The notes beneath the pieces were generated by a model. It did no database searches and was not told the DNA's origin. It worked only from the letters and a program-made list of their open reading frames with translations. This document shows, in pieces, positions 1 through 7,468 of a stretch of DNA of 27,821 nt. This DNA is from an uncultured Mailhella sp. (GTDB lineage: Bacteria; Desulfobacterota; Desulfovibrionia; Desulfovibrionales; Desulfovibrionaceae), in assembly GCA_910578585.1 (NCBI GenBank), contig CAJTRG010000020.1:1-27821 (forward strand). Reading direction: 5' to 3'. The position numbers and the translations under genes are program-made. The first letter of the stretch is position 1, and every line of letters starts with the position of its first letter.

Positions 1-2
1 GG

Positions 3-55
3 TACATATAAGGTGTATCGCCATTTGGGCTAAAATCTATTGACGACACTATCTA
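3..55. repeat. Terminal inverted repeat, left copy (probable IS end)
   Basis: Positions 3-55 are the exact reverse complement of 27769-27821, 53 bp with no mismatch. To the right, the sequence enters directly into an ORF with no start codon, as expected at an insertion junction. Reading outward, the probable element end is GATAGTGTCG, and on both sides of the window it is flanked by TA, which may be the target dinucleotide. No transposase is inside the window, so the IS family is left open. Contigs commonly stop at multi-copy IS elements, with an overlap of about k-mer length. Confidence 0.75.
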
Positions 56-310
56 ATAAAAATTGGAATATTTTTTAACAATAAAGAAGAATCAAAATAT
101 TGTTTAACAGAAATCATAAAAAGTTTTAATGAAAAATATATTATTATTGGTTCAGGACAACAAAATGAATTTATTTATGCAAATGGTGGTAAAAATGATG
201 TAGCAATTATTTTGATAGATAATACTCCGATTATTACAATCCAATATATTAATGTGGATTATGTACAAAAAGAATATGAACAAAATAAAAAAGATTTAGA
301 ATCGTTATAA
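56..310 (+). pseudogene. 5'-truncated ORF, C-terminal fragment of unknown protein
   Basis: An open frame runs from the edge of the terminal repeat to a TAA at 308-310. It has no plausible start codon or ribosome binding site. The product would be about 84 residues, beginning IKIGIFFNN and ending NKKDLESL. It alternates hydrophobic beta-strand-like stretches (KYIIIGSG, VAIILID, PIITIQYI) with charged segments. It is very AT-rich and looks like the tail of a small globular domain whose 5' part was removed by the IS insertion or lies beyond the contig end. I do not recognise the family. Confidence 0.5.
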
Positions 311-338
311 CTGATTTGTTATACATGAATATTATTAT

Positions 339-812
339 TTGATACGGCATTTCTTTGTCAATAAACAGGAAGAGGCTGGAGAGAAATCTCCGGCTTTTTT
401 GCTTTTAAACTATATGCTTTTGACCGTGCGTTCCTGGGATATTTCGGAAATAGCCAAGCCCAAAACGGCAGGGGGCAAGGGGATACTACAGACCCTGCGT
501 TCTGAAATAGAGCCTGCTTTTCCTGGACTGTTGGATAAACTCGATATGCTATTCCAGGAAATACGTCTGCAATGCAAGGGAACGCAAGGAAGCATTTATT
601 ATGCAAAGGAGGTGCTAACGCTACCTAAAAATTATTGTTCGGAAATGCAAGAGCAAGAAGAACAGAAGAAAGAAGAAAGTGGACAAAACAACACTGAACA
701 AGGCGAAGCAGAACAGAAAGAGGAGATGCAGATGAAGCAGAAGAAAACACTCAAGACAGCAATCACAATGATATTACAGGGAAAACGAAAGAAGTATCAT
801 TACCGCCCGTAA
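339..812 (+). pseudogene. CobT-like VWA protein, truncated N-terminal piece
   Basis: This 157-codon frame (TTG at 339, frame open from 315) is the front part of the gene that continues at 818-1672. The stretch SPAFLLLNYMLLTVRSW ... PAFPGLLDKL ... YYAKEVLTL resembles the helical middle region of phage/ICE-type CobT-like VWA proteins. The usual N-terminal region of that family (with a DHE-x-x-H-like motif) is missing, so the gene is 5'-truncated. After residue about 130 the frame runs through a Gln/Glu-rich linker and then reads an out-of-frame tail (MKQKKTLKTAITMILQGKRKK). The correct reading (DADEAEENTQDSNHND) is in the +2 frame, so a one-base deletion near 722-725 breaks the gene. The function is probably lost. 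Confidence 0.6.
373..401 (+). terminator. Rho-independent terminator-like hairpin
   Basis: An 8-bp stem GCTGGAGA/TCTCCGGC (one G-T pair) closes a GAAA tetraloop at 75-94 of the 300s block (375-394) and is followed by six T residues (395-400). It is well placed to terminate the truncated gene ending at 310. It also lies inside the open frame of the downstream CobT-like remnant, which suggests that the remnant's true homology begins close to or after this point and that the first residues of that ORF come from fused intergenic DNA. Confidence 0.6.
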
Positions 813-817
813 AAGAA

Positions 818-1672
818 TTGGCAGAACTTCTTGAGGGAAAGGAAAAAGCTTTGTCTTTGGATTTGGGAACGCTGCTTGCTGAAAATCTTAGTCAGAATTG
901 CAGCGAAAACAGAAAAACAGCAACAATAATTGCAGAAGCTGATTCGTGTGCCGTTGTTCCAATGCTCGATTTTGAAAAGAAAAAAGCCCTCAGCATGAGT
1001 GTTGCTTTGCGGGCAAGGATGCAGGGCTTTTTGCAAAGTCTAATCCGTCAGGAAAGTGCGGTTGGAAGACACGGACGGCTTTATCCTCATAATCTTTACA
1101 GGGCAAGCGTGCATAATCCTAAAATCTTTTGCCGTGAAAGCCTGAAAAAAAGCATGAATACGGCAGTGCATATTTTGCTTGATACAAGCGGCAGTATGGA
1201 CGGCATGCCTCTTTTTATTGCAAGGCAGGCGTGCTTTGCGCTGGGAAAAGTGCTTGGAGAAATTAAAAATGTCAATCCAGCCATAACTGTTTTTCCTGCA
1301 AATTCGGAAAATAAGGATTCTGTCTATCCATTGCTGAAACATGGGCAGAAGCTGACAGATGTTACCGTGCAGTCTGCCAGAGGGACAACTCCGCTTGCTC
1401 CCGCCCTTTGGTGGGTATTGCGGGAAATGCTCTTTCTCAAAGAAAATCGTAAGATAATTTTCATTCTCACTGACGGCAAGCCTGATTGCTGTGAAGCGGC
1501 AAGAGATGTTCTTGCAAAGGCTGAAACGCTTGGCTTTGAAGTATACGGCATAGGCATCAAAGACCGGAGTATTGAAGAAATTTTGCCAAAGACCAGTGCG
1601 GTTATTATGAACCTTGAGGAGCTTGTGCCTTCTGTCTTTACCATGCTGCAAAAGGCTCTGTTAAAATCATAG
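818..1672 (+). CDS. VWA-domain protein, CobT-like C-terminal part (frameshifted gene)
   Basis: The 284 residues hold a von Willebrand factor A domain. A MIDAS metal site is visible as DTSGSMDG near residue 118, with the conserved Thr in RGTTPLAPALWW and the Asp of ILTDGKPD further on. The order and spacing match the C-terminal domain of cobaltochelatase CobT and the phage/ICE proteins related to it, which usually work next to an AAA ATPase (CobS-like). No such ATPase is here. The frame is open upstream to about 700 and continues the acidic linker of the 339-812 ORF, so this is the 3' half of one gene broken by a one-base deletion. TTG at 818 has no good ribosome binding site. Whether the isolated VWA domain is made is uncertain. 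The context is a mobile-element relic. Confidence 0.65.
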   Translation: MAELLEGKEKALSLDLGTLLAENLSQNCSENRKTATIIAEADSCAVVPMLDFEKKKALSMSVALRARMQGFLQSLIRQESAVGRHGRLYPHNLYRASVHNPKIFCRESLKKSMNTAVHILLDTSGSMDGMPLFIARQACFALGKVLGEIKNVNPAITVFPANSENKDSVYPLLKHGQKLTDVTVQSARGTTPLAPALWWVLREMLFLKENRKIIFILTDGKPDCCEAARDVLAKAETLGFEVYGIGIKDRSIEEILPKTSAVIMNLEELVPSVFTMLQKALLKS

Positions 1673-1681
1673 GAGGAAGTT

Positions 1682-1822
1682 ATGTACGTTCCACTTGATT
1701 TTGTGCGTGACAGACAAGCCTTTGTCTGTATGAAGAACTCTTTTAAACGAAAAGTACATTATCCTCAATGGATATCGTATAAATTGAGTAATTTTCAGGG
1801 CAGGGGCTTCCCTTGCCTTTAA
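1682..1822 (+). CDS. Short ORF, 46 aa, unknown
   Basis: ATG at 1682 is preceded by a near-perfect ribosome binding site (AGGAGGAAG) ten bases after the stop of the VWA gene. That argues that this start was once used as the next gene of the same operon. The product begins MYVPLDFVRDRQAFVCMKN, is basic in the middle (FKRKVHYPQW) and ends FPCL. No family is recognised. It may be a truncated gene whose start survived, because the 3' end runs into a GC-rich hairpin at 1799-1817. Confidence 0.4.
   Translation: MYVPLDFVRDRQAFVCMKNSFKRKVHYPQWISYKLSNFQGRGFPCL
1799..1817. other. GC-rich hairpin
   Basis: GGCAGGGG pairs with CCCTTGCC (one G-T pair) around a CTT loop. It is followed by TTTAACCTTTAAC, which is only a weak U-tract, so it may be a poor terminator or an RNA stability element between the 46-aa ORF and the hydrophobic short ORF that follows. 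Confidence 0.4.
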
Positions 1823-1844
1823 CCTTTAACAAAGTGAGGTCACT

Positions 1845-1916
1845 ATGAACTTCTTACCGTGGATACCTGTGGTTATTGCAGTCCTGGAAACTGTAAAAGA
1901 GCATTGGGATGATTAG
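1845..1916 (+). CDS. Hydrophobic micropeptide ORF, 23 aa
   Basis: The ORF reads MNFLPWIPVVIAVLETVK then EHWDD: one hydrophobic stretch followed by a short charged tail. A GTGAGG sequence sits about 6 bases upstream as a moderate ribosome binding site. The stop overlaps the ATG at 1909. In size and layout it resembles small membrane peptides such as type I toxins, but there is no sequence match I can name and no antisense RNA can be shown by eye. It could also be a small membrane protein of the decaying mobile element. Confidence 0.35.
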   Translation: MNFLPWIPVVIAVLETVKEHWDD

Positions 1917-1944
1917 TATGCAAAAGAAAACGCAAACTATGCAA

Positions 1945-1970
1945 GGGGCTGAGGACGTATCCTCAGTCCC
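1945..1970 (+). other. Strong RNA hairpin, 11-bp stem
   Basis: GGGGCTGAGGA (1945-1955) pairs along its full length with TCCTCAGTCCC (1960-1970), with one G-T wobble, around a CGTA tetraloop. There is no T-run right after it, so it is not a classic terminator. It lies in the leader before the well-marked start at 2074 and could control translation of the downstream small protein or protect an mRNA end. Confidence 0.5.
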
Positions 1971-2073
1971 ATTGCTTTATGAAAATGGTGAAAATGAGAA
2001 TACAAATTGTAATAGCTTTGATTCTCAAAATACTTCGTTAACCTTTTACCCTCAACCCTATAAGGAGAAATTT

Positions 2074-2271
2074 ATGGGAAAATTAGCATCATTCCTGGCA
2101 GGAGTAATCTCAGGAGCAGTAGCCCTTGGCGTAACCGCCTGTTATATTGATCAACTTGATAAAAGCTCTTCATGTGAAGATGAGCAAGCAGATGATGAAC
2201 AAAAATCCTCTTGCCTACAAGATGATAAATCTGCATCTTCAAGTGAGGTGCCTACTAATGAACTAAGTTAA
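2074..2271 (+). CDS. Small membrane-associated protein with acidic tail, 65 aa
   Basis: The frame is open from ATG 1909, but the ATG at 2074 has a textbook ribosome binding site (AAGGAG at 2062-2067) and begins a coherent protein: MGKLASFLAGVISGAVALGV (Gly/Ala-rich, small-residue hydrophobic helix), then CYIDQLDK and a long Asp/Glu/Ser/Gln tail. The layout recalls YtxH-like or phage-type small membrane proteins with a glycine-zipper helix, but I see no firm family. The 55 codons upstream (1909-2073) span a strong hairpin and are of low-complexity composition, so I treat them as leader. The gene is followed by a good terminator. Confidence 0.5.
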   Translation: MGKLASFLAGVISGAVALGVTACYIDQLDKSSSCEDEQADDEQKSSCLQDDKSASSSEVPTNELS

Positions 2272-2298
2272 AAGTTACTATAAATAGTATAAATTATT

Positions 2299-2338
2299 CT
2301 AAGGGAGTTTGTACTCCCTTAGTTGTAATTAGTTGTTT
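2299..2338 (+). terminator. Rho-independent terminator
   Basis: CTAAGGGAGT pairs perfectly with ACTCCCTTAG around a TTGT loop (2299-2322). A T-rich stretch (TTGTAATTAGTTGTTTTT) follows. It ends the small-ORF cluster and separates it from the defence operon. Confidence 0.75.
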
Positions 2339-2353
2339 TTCTTTATTTTTCTT

Positions 2354-2382
2354 TTGGCTTGTTTTTTATTATGAAATATTAT
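2354..2382 (+). promoter_or_regulatory. Candidate sigma70-type promoter of the defence operon
   Basis: TTGGCT (2354-2359) and TATTAT (2377-2382) are separated by 17 bp, in the AT-rich gap between the terminator and the helicase start at 2455. This leaves a leader of about 65 nt. It is the best match in the gap, but AT-rich DNA gives chance matches. Confidence 0.4.
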
Positions 2383-2454
2383 TAATGTATGATAAGTATT
2401 TAAGAAATAGACAAAGAATATATGTATAACTTAAGAAAATAAATAGGAATTAAT

Positions 2455-5400
2455 ATGAGTACATCAAAAGTGTTGACTAATCGGGCAAATGAACGAGTTG
2501 TTGATGAATTGAAAGAATATATAGGAAAGGGTTCAAAGATTTCTTTTGTATCGGCATATTTTACGATTTATGCCTATTCTGCTTTGCAAAAAGAACTTTC
2601 TAAGATAGAAAAAATGCGTTTTATTTTAACGCAGCCAGTAAAGCAAAAAGAAGCAGTTTATAAAGAATTTGGATTAATTCGTAAATTACCTTCTTTGTTT
2701 CAGGAAGGTATAAATAGTATTTCAGGTACGGAATATGAAATAAAATTAAAAAATGAAATGTTGCAGTCCACAATTGCAAAAGCGTGTGCAAAATGGGTGC
2801 AGGAAAAATGTGAAGTTCGTGCCTTTTGTGAAAAAGATATAGCAACTGCCCGTTATATTTGTGTAGAAAATAAGGAAAAATCTTTAACTATTAATGGTAC
2901 AGTTGACTTTTCAACTGATGGTCTAGGTATAGGTTCATCTAAACGTCATGACGTGAATGTTGCGTTGTATGATAAAGAGAATTTGTCGGATTTTTTAAAA
3001 AGTTTTGATGAATTATGGAATGATAATACAAAGGTTGAAGATGTAAAAGCTGAACTTTTATCTCAATTACAGGTACTTTATAAGGAAAATTCTCCTGAAT
3101 TTATTTATTTTATTATGCTTTATAATATTTTTTATGCTTATTTGGATGAGCTTACAGATGAAAATATTGTAAAAACAAAAACAGGTTTTAAAGATACTAA
3201 AATATGGAATAAATTATACACATTCCAACGTGATGCTGTAATGGGAATAATTGATAAAATTGAAAAATATAATGGATGTATACTTGCGGATAGCGTAGGT
3301 CTTGGTAAAACATTTACAGCACTTGCCGTGATTAAATATTATGAGCTTAGAAACGATAGAGTTCTTGTCTTAGCTCCAAAGAAACTCCGGGAAAATTGGA
3401 CTATGTATACCCAGAATGATAATCGTAATCAGTTTGAATCTGATAGATTTAATTATACTGTTTTGAGTCATACGGATTTAAGTCGGCAATCAGGTACTTC
3501 AGGGGAAGTAAACTTAGCCACATTGAACTGGAGTAATTATGATTTGGTTGTCATAGACGAATCGCATAATTTTAGGAATAATCCTCCTGTAAAAGGACGT
3601 AAAACTCGCTATGAACGTTTAATGAATGATATTATAAAATCAGGTGTCCAAACGAAAGTATTAATGCTTTCAGCAACTCCAGTTAATAATAGAATGAATG
3701 ATATTAAGAATCAGATAGCGTTTATAACCGAAGGCAAAAATGATGCATTTTCTGATCTTGGCTTACCTAATATTGAAGGTGTACTTCGTAAAGCACAGCT
3801 TATTTTTAACAAATGGTCAAGTTTAAAGAATGATGAGCGGACAACAGAGCTTTTTATTCAGATGATGGATATGGATTATTTTAAATTATTGGATACAGTG
3901 ACCATAGCACGTTCTCGTAAGCATATAGAAAAATATTACAATATAAATGAAATAGGAAAATTTCCTAAGCGATTAAAACCTATAAATTGTAATCCTGAAT
4001 TGGATAAAAAAGGTCATTTTCCTCCTATTGCAGAAGTCAATAAAGAAATAAAAAATTTAAATTTAGCGGTTTATTCTCCGCTACGTTATGTTTTGCCTGA
4101 GAAAAGCGGAAAATATGAACAGTTGTATGACATGGAAGTAAAGTCAGGTTCATCTGTTTTTCGTCAGTTAGACCGTGAAGCGAGCTTAGTAGGGCTTGTT
4201 CGAGTGGGACTTTTGAAGCGCATGGAGAGTTCTATACATTCATTTTCTTTGACTGTTGAAAATATTATTGAAAAAATAGAAACAACTTTGAAACTCATTG
4301 AAAAAAAACAAGGCAGTTTTCAAAATATTGATGTTAATGAACTTGATTTTGATGATGAAGATTTAGAAAGTCTTTCTTTTGGCAATAAAATTCAAGTTGC
4401 ACTTGGTGATATGGATTTAATAAAATGGCAACAAGATTTGCAAGAAGATAGAGAAAAACTTACAAAAATTCAAAATGAAGCACAAGCCATAAAAGTTGAT
4501 AACGATAAAAAGTTTTTAACGTTACGAGATTTAGTATTAGATAAAATCCAACATCCTATTAATGGACAAAATAGAAAAATAATAATTTTTACAGCATTTG
4601 CTGATACTGCTCTTTATTTGTATGAAAATTTACATAACGAATTAGAAAAACTAGGTATATATACGGCGTTAGTAACAGGTTCTGCTGATAATAAAACAAC
4701 TCTTCCATTAACTGCACAGGATAAAAAGAAAATAAAAATACAAGATTTAAATACGTTATTAACGCTTTTTTCTCCTCTTTCAAAGGAACGTCATAAAGTT
4801 TATCCAGAATTTGAGAAAGAAATTGATATTCTTATTGCTACAGATTGTATATCTGAAGGTCAGAACTTGCAAGATTGTGATTATTTAGTAAATTATGATA
4901 TTCACTGGAATCCCGTACGTATTATTCAACGGTTTGGCAGAATAGATCGTTTGGGGTCAAAAAATGCCAGTATTCAATTAGTTAATTTTTGGCCTATGGA
5001 TGATTTGGATAGTTATATTGATTTACAGCGTCGAGTAAAAGGACGTATGGTGCTTTTAGATGTGTCTTCTACAGGAGAGGAAAACGTTATTGAAGAAACT
5101 AAGGAAATGAAAGACCTTGAATATCGTAAAAAGCAACTTGAACGTTTAAAGAATGAAGTTGTTGATTTGGAAGATATTTCAGGTGGAATTTCAATAACGG
5201 ATTTAACTTTTAATGATTTTAAAATAGACTTACAAGAATATTTAAAGGAACATAAAAAAGAGCTTACTGAAGCCCCTACTGGTTTATATGCTTTAGTTGA
5301 TATTTCTGAACAGGAAGAAATGGAAGAAGGCATGCTTATTACTTTGCGCCAGGTACAAGGAGAAGAAAAAGGCAAAGAACAGAATGTGCTTTTTCCATTT

Positions 5401-5730
5401 TATATGTTTTATATAACAGATAATGGTGAAATTAAGTATACAAGTGTACGAGCTAAACAAATTTTAGATTTTGCTAAAAAGATTTGTAAAGGAAACATTG
5501 AACTAGCAGCAGAAGCTATTAGAATTTTTAATGAACAAACACATGAGGGACAAGATATGAGCCATTACTCAGTGTTATTAAATAAAGTAATTGATACAAT
5601 TTTAGGCAGAAAAATTCAAACTGGTAAAACAAGTATTTTTAATCGCGGAGGTACAAGTTTACATTCTGTTCAGGAAAGGGCTGAGGATTTTGAGCTTGTT
5701 AGTTTTCTTATTTTGAAAAAGTGTAAATAA
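2455..5730 (+). CDS. SNF2-type helicase with N-terminal degenerate PLD-like domain
   Basis: This 1091-aa protein opens the defence operon. Residues 1 to about 190 look like a phospholipase-D-type (HKD) nuclease fold (SAYFTIYAYSAL; later INGTVDFSTDGLG). Where active family members have H-x-K, this protein reads TARYIC, so the nuclease site looks degenerate. The helicase part follows: Walker A ADSVGLGKT near residue 280, DESH near 367, LSATPVNN near 405, and the C-terminal lobe with ISEGQNLQ and QRFGRIDRLGSK near 825. This is a SNF2/superfamily 2 ATPase likely to translocate on DNA. The C-terminal 200 residues are charged and partly coiled-coil. The gene is AT-rich (hand count 15 G/C in 4501-4560). 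It is followed after 20 bp by DUF4391, a partner I associate with such helicases beside type III restriction genes. DISARM and BREX markers are absent. A role in DNA restriction or sensing is inferred. Confidence 0.8.
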   Translation: MSTSKVLTNRANERVVDELKEYIGKGSKISFVSAYFTIYAYSALQKELSKIEKMRFILTQPVKQKEAVYKEFGLIRKLPSLFQEGINSISGTEYEIKLKNEMLQSTIAKACAKWVQEKCEVRAFCEKDIATARYICVENKEKSLTINGTVDFSTDGLGIGSSKRHDVNVALYDKENLSDFLKSFDELWNDNTKVEDVKAELLSQLQVLYKENSPEFIYFIMLYNIFYAYLDELTDENIVKTKTGFKDTKIWNKLYTFQRDAVMGIIDKIEKYNGCILADSVGLGKTFTALAVIKYYELRNDRVLVLAPKKLRENWTMYTQNDNRNQFESDRFNYTVLSHTDLSRQSGTSGEVNLATLNWSNYDLVVIDESHNFRNNPPVKGRKTRYERLMNDIIKSGVQTKVLMLSATPVNNRMNDIKNQIAFITEGKNDAFSDLGLPNIEGVLRKAQLIFNKWSSLKNDERTTELFIQMMDMDYFKLLDTVTIARSRKHIEKYYNINEIGKFPKRLKPINCNPELDKKGHFPPIAEVNKEIKNLNLAVYSPLRYVLPEKSGKYEQLYDMEVKSGSSVFRQLDREASLVGLVRVGLLKRMESSIHSFSLTVENIIEKIETTLKLIEKKQGSFQNIDVNELDFDDEDLESLSFGNKIQVALGDMDLIKWQQDLQEDREKLTKIQNEAQAIKVDNDKKFLTLRDLVLDKIQHPINGQNRKIIIFTAFADTALYLYENLHNELEKLGIYTALVTGSADNKTTLPLTAQDKKKIKIQDLNTLLTLFSPLSKERHKVYPEFEKEIDILIATDCISEGQNLQDCDYLVNYDIHWNPVRIIQRFGRIDRLGSKNASIQLVNFWPMDDLDSYIDLQRRVKGRMVLLDVSSTGEENVIEETKEMKDLEYRKKQLERLKNEVVDLEDISGGISITDLTFNDFKIDLQEYLKEHKKELTEAPTGLYALVDISEQEEMEEGMLITLRQVQGEEKGKEQNVLFPFYMFYITDNGEIKYTSVRAKQILDFAKKICKGNIELAAEAIRIFNEQTHEGQDMSHYSVLLNKVIDTILGRKIQTGKTSIFNRGGTSLHSVQERAEDFELVSFLILKKCK

Positions 5731-5750
5731 GAAAATATAAGGAGAAAAAC

Positions 5751-6473
5751 GTGCTTTTTTATTCGCAAATAGGAATTTGGAAGCGAACAGAACTTTATCA
5801 GTTTTTGCCAAAGAAAATGTTTTTTGAAAAATCTTCTTTGTCCTCAAAGGAAAAAGATTTTCTGTCTTCAGCTATACAAAAAATTATGGTTAAATATTGT
5901 CTAAAACCAGATTTAATAAATATTCCTAAGTTTCAGGATGAAGTCTATTGTTATGAAGAAATTTTAGTAATTGAAGTTCAAGTGGCTGAAGACATTTTGG
6001 AGCAAAAATATAAGCAAATAGCCTCATTTATTATGTCACCAGTGCCTTATCCCATGATTTTGCTTTTATGCAGGCAAAATGCATATCAGGTATGGCTCGC
6101 ACACCAGCGGTTAAATACGGTTGACAAGAACAAAAATATTATAGAAAATTACATACATTCCCATTGGTTTGAAAATAATGCGGAACTTTCAAGCAATATG
6201 CGTTTGGAAAACTGCAGGCAAAAAAATCTTTTTGTCTTGTACGATGATTTGATTAATGCCGTTATTGTCAACAATGCCAGACAAAAAACAGGCATACAGG
6301 GAGAACTTTCGCCCGAAAAGGCAAAACAGCTCCTTCAGGAAACCGAGTTTTTGGAAGAACAAATCCAAAAGCTCAAAGCACAGCTGAAAAAGGAAAAGCA
6401 GTTTAATCACAAAGTTGCTTTGAATATGCAGATAAAAGAACTGGAAAATAAAAAGAACTTATTGAGGGGATAG
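5751..6473 (+). CDS. DUF4391 domain-containing protein
   Basis: The start is GTG at 5751, with AAGGAG nine bases upstream. The 240-aa product begins MLFYSQIGIWKRTELYQFLPKK and has the compact mixed fold of DUF4391 (ILVIEVQVAE, PYPMILLLCRQNAYQVWLAHQR). The last 50 residues form a Lys/Glu-rich coiled coil (TEFLEEQIQKLKAQLKKEK). The function of DUF4391 is not established. Its genes recur between SNF2/PLD helicases and type III Mod genes, so it is probably a subunit linking helicase and modification enzyme. The 5' half is AT-rich while the last 350 bp become clearly richer in G and C, like mod and res, which hints at an old junction in or near the gene. It ends one base before the next gene. Confidence 0.7.
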   Translation: MLFYSQIGIWKRTELYQFLPKKMFFEKSSLSSKEKDFLSSAIQKIMVKYCLKPDLINIPKFQDEVYCYEEILVIEVQVAEDILEQKYKQIASFIMSPVPYPMILLLCRQNAYQVWLAHQRLNTVDKNKNIIENYIHSHWFENNAELSSNMRLENCRQKNLFVLYDDLINAVIVNNARQKTGIQGELSPEKAKQLLQETEFLEEQIQKLKAQLKKEKQFNHKVALNMQIKELENKKNLLRG

Positions 6474-6474
6474 A

Positions 6475-7254
6475 ATGGGAAACAGGAAAAGTTTAGGAAA
6501 TAGTGAACAAAGCCTTTTATATAATGAGGTTAATGGATTGTGTCCAGAGTGTTTAAATACATTAATGAAAATTAGTAAAGGATCTTTAGTATCTTTAAAA
6601 GAAAATGCTCATTGTTATCCACTTAATGCGACTAAAAAAGATAAAGAGTTACTGGAAGGTGTTGAAGAAGTTGAAGATTTAAATTCACTAGATAATTTTA
6701 TTGCATTATGTCCGACTTGTCATTCTTTTTATGATAAGAGTGAGAAAAAGAAAGAACTTTATGATAAATATAAAAAGATAAAAATAAATGCAATTAATAC
6801 GAGAATGGCACGAGAAACATATTTTGATTGCAATGTTAAAGAGATAAAAGCATTGTTAGAAAAAATATATAGTGAATTAAAAACATATAATAATGAATTA
6901 CTTGATAGCAATGCGCTAAATATAAATAAAAAATTTAATAAAGATTTTGATAATACAATAATGAGGGATATAACACAGACTGTTTTATTTAATTATACTA
7001 TTGTTAACAAAATACTTGAAGAATTAAGTCAAGAAGATCCTGAATTGCCAGATGCAATAGCACAACAAATACATTCAGCTTATTTTACTTTAAAAAGAAA
7101 AAAAATTCCTCCAGAATTAATATATAAAAGTTTAATTGAAATGTTATCACTTTATTTTAAAGATTTCTCTGAAGAATCATGTAAAATTATAATTTGTTAT
7201 TATATACAACGATGTGAAGTTTTTGAAGAGGTTTTTGAAGATGTTTCCAAATAA
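6475..7254 (+). CDS. ABC-3C system HNH-type effector
   Basis: The 259-aa protein has an N-terminal zinc-bound HNH nuclease motif: CPEC (residues 22-25), AHCYPLNAT with the catalytic-type His, then LDNFIALCPTCHSFYDK carrying the Asn, second Cys pair and His. The wording ELLEGVEEVEDLNSLDN is typical of HNH domains of ABC-three-component (ABC-3C) defence systems. The C-terminal half is helical and acidic, and fits the domain that contacts the other components. It is followed in overlap by a small middle component and a DUF2326 ATPase, the standard ABC-3C order. The likely role is a nuclease released or activated on phage infection. The ribosome binding site (GAGGGG) lies in the end of the DUF4391 gene. 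The coding sequence is extremely AT-rich, unlike the flanking ends of DUF4391 and mod. Confidence 0.75.
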   Translation: MGNRKSLGNSEQSLLYNEVNGLCPECLNTLMKISKGSLVSLKENAHCYPLNATKKDKELLEGVEEVEDLNSLDNFIALCPTCHSFYDKSEKKKELYDKYKKIKINAINTRMARETYFDCNVKEIKALLEKIYSELKTYNNELLDSNALNINKKFNKDFDNTIMRDITQTVLFNYTIVNKILEELSQEDPELPDAIAQQIHSAYFTLKRKKIPPELIYKSLIEMLSLYFKDFSEESCKIIICYYIQRCEVFEEVFEDVSK

Positions 7255-7468
7255 ATCAGTTGCTTTTGAGCAAAGTGTATTATGGCTTTTACCTGATATA
7301 ATGAATATCGTAATAAAGCAAAATATACATATTGAAGAGCTTTGGATTCTTTTAGAAAATAAAGTTCAAGATATTAATAAGTTTCTAAATGGGTTATGTA
7401 TTTTATATATGTTGGATAAAATAGAAATAACCCAAGCAGGAGAAATAGTATATGTTAGTAGAAATTAG
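7241..7468 (+). CDS. ABC-3C middle component (MC6-like)
   Basis: I choose ATG 7241 over the in-frame ATG at 7214. The protein then begins MFPNKSVAFEQSVLWLLP, as middle components of this type do, and GAGG lies about nine bases upstream. The 75-aa product has the small helical pattern (ILWLLPDIM..., HIEELWILLENKV, KFLNGLCILYMLDKIEI, then a short strand) of the small winged-helix-like middle component 6 of ABC-3C systems. It overlaps the effector gene by 14 bp and the ATPase gene by 17 bp, so the three are translationally coupled. It probably bridges ATPase and effector. Confidence 0.65.
   Translation: MFPNKSVAFEQSVLWLLPDIMNIVIKQNIHIEELWILLENKVQDINKFLNGLCILYMLDKIEITQAGEIVYVSRN

Noticed and set aside
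1040..1651. Long minus-strand frame (203 codons) opposite the VWA gene
   Set aside because: It is antisense to a clear VWA domain, has no domain of its own and no good ribosome binding site; it follows from codon bias of the plus-strand gene.
1909..2073. Upstream in-frame extension of the 65-aa small protein
   Set aside because: It lacks its own ribosome binding site, spans an 11-bp-stem hairpin, and the start at 2074 has a far stronger site; kept only as leader.
7214..7240. Upstream ATG for the ABC-3C middle component
   Set aside because: The start at 7241 gives the expected MFPNKS-type beginning and a correctly spaced GAGG; the extra residues would only mirror the overlapping effector frame.
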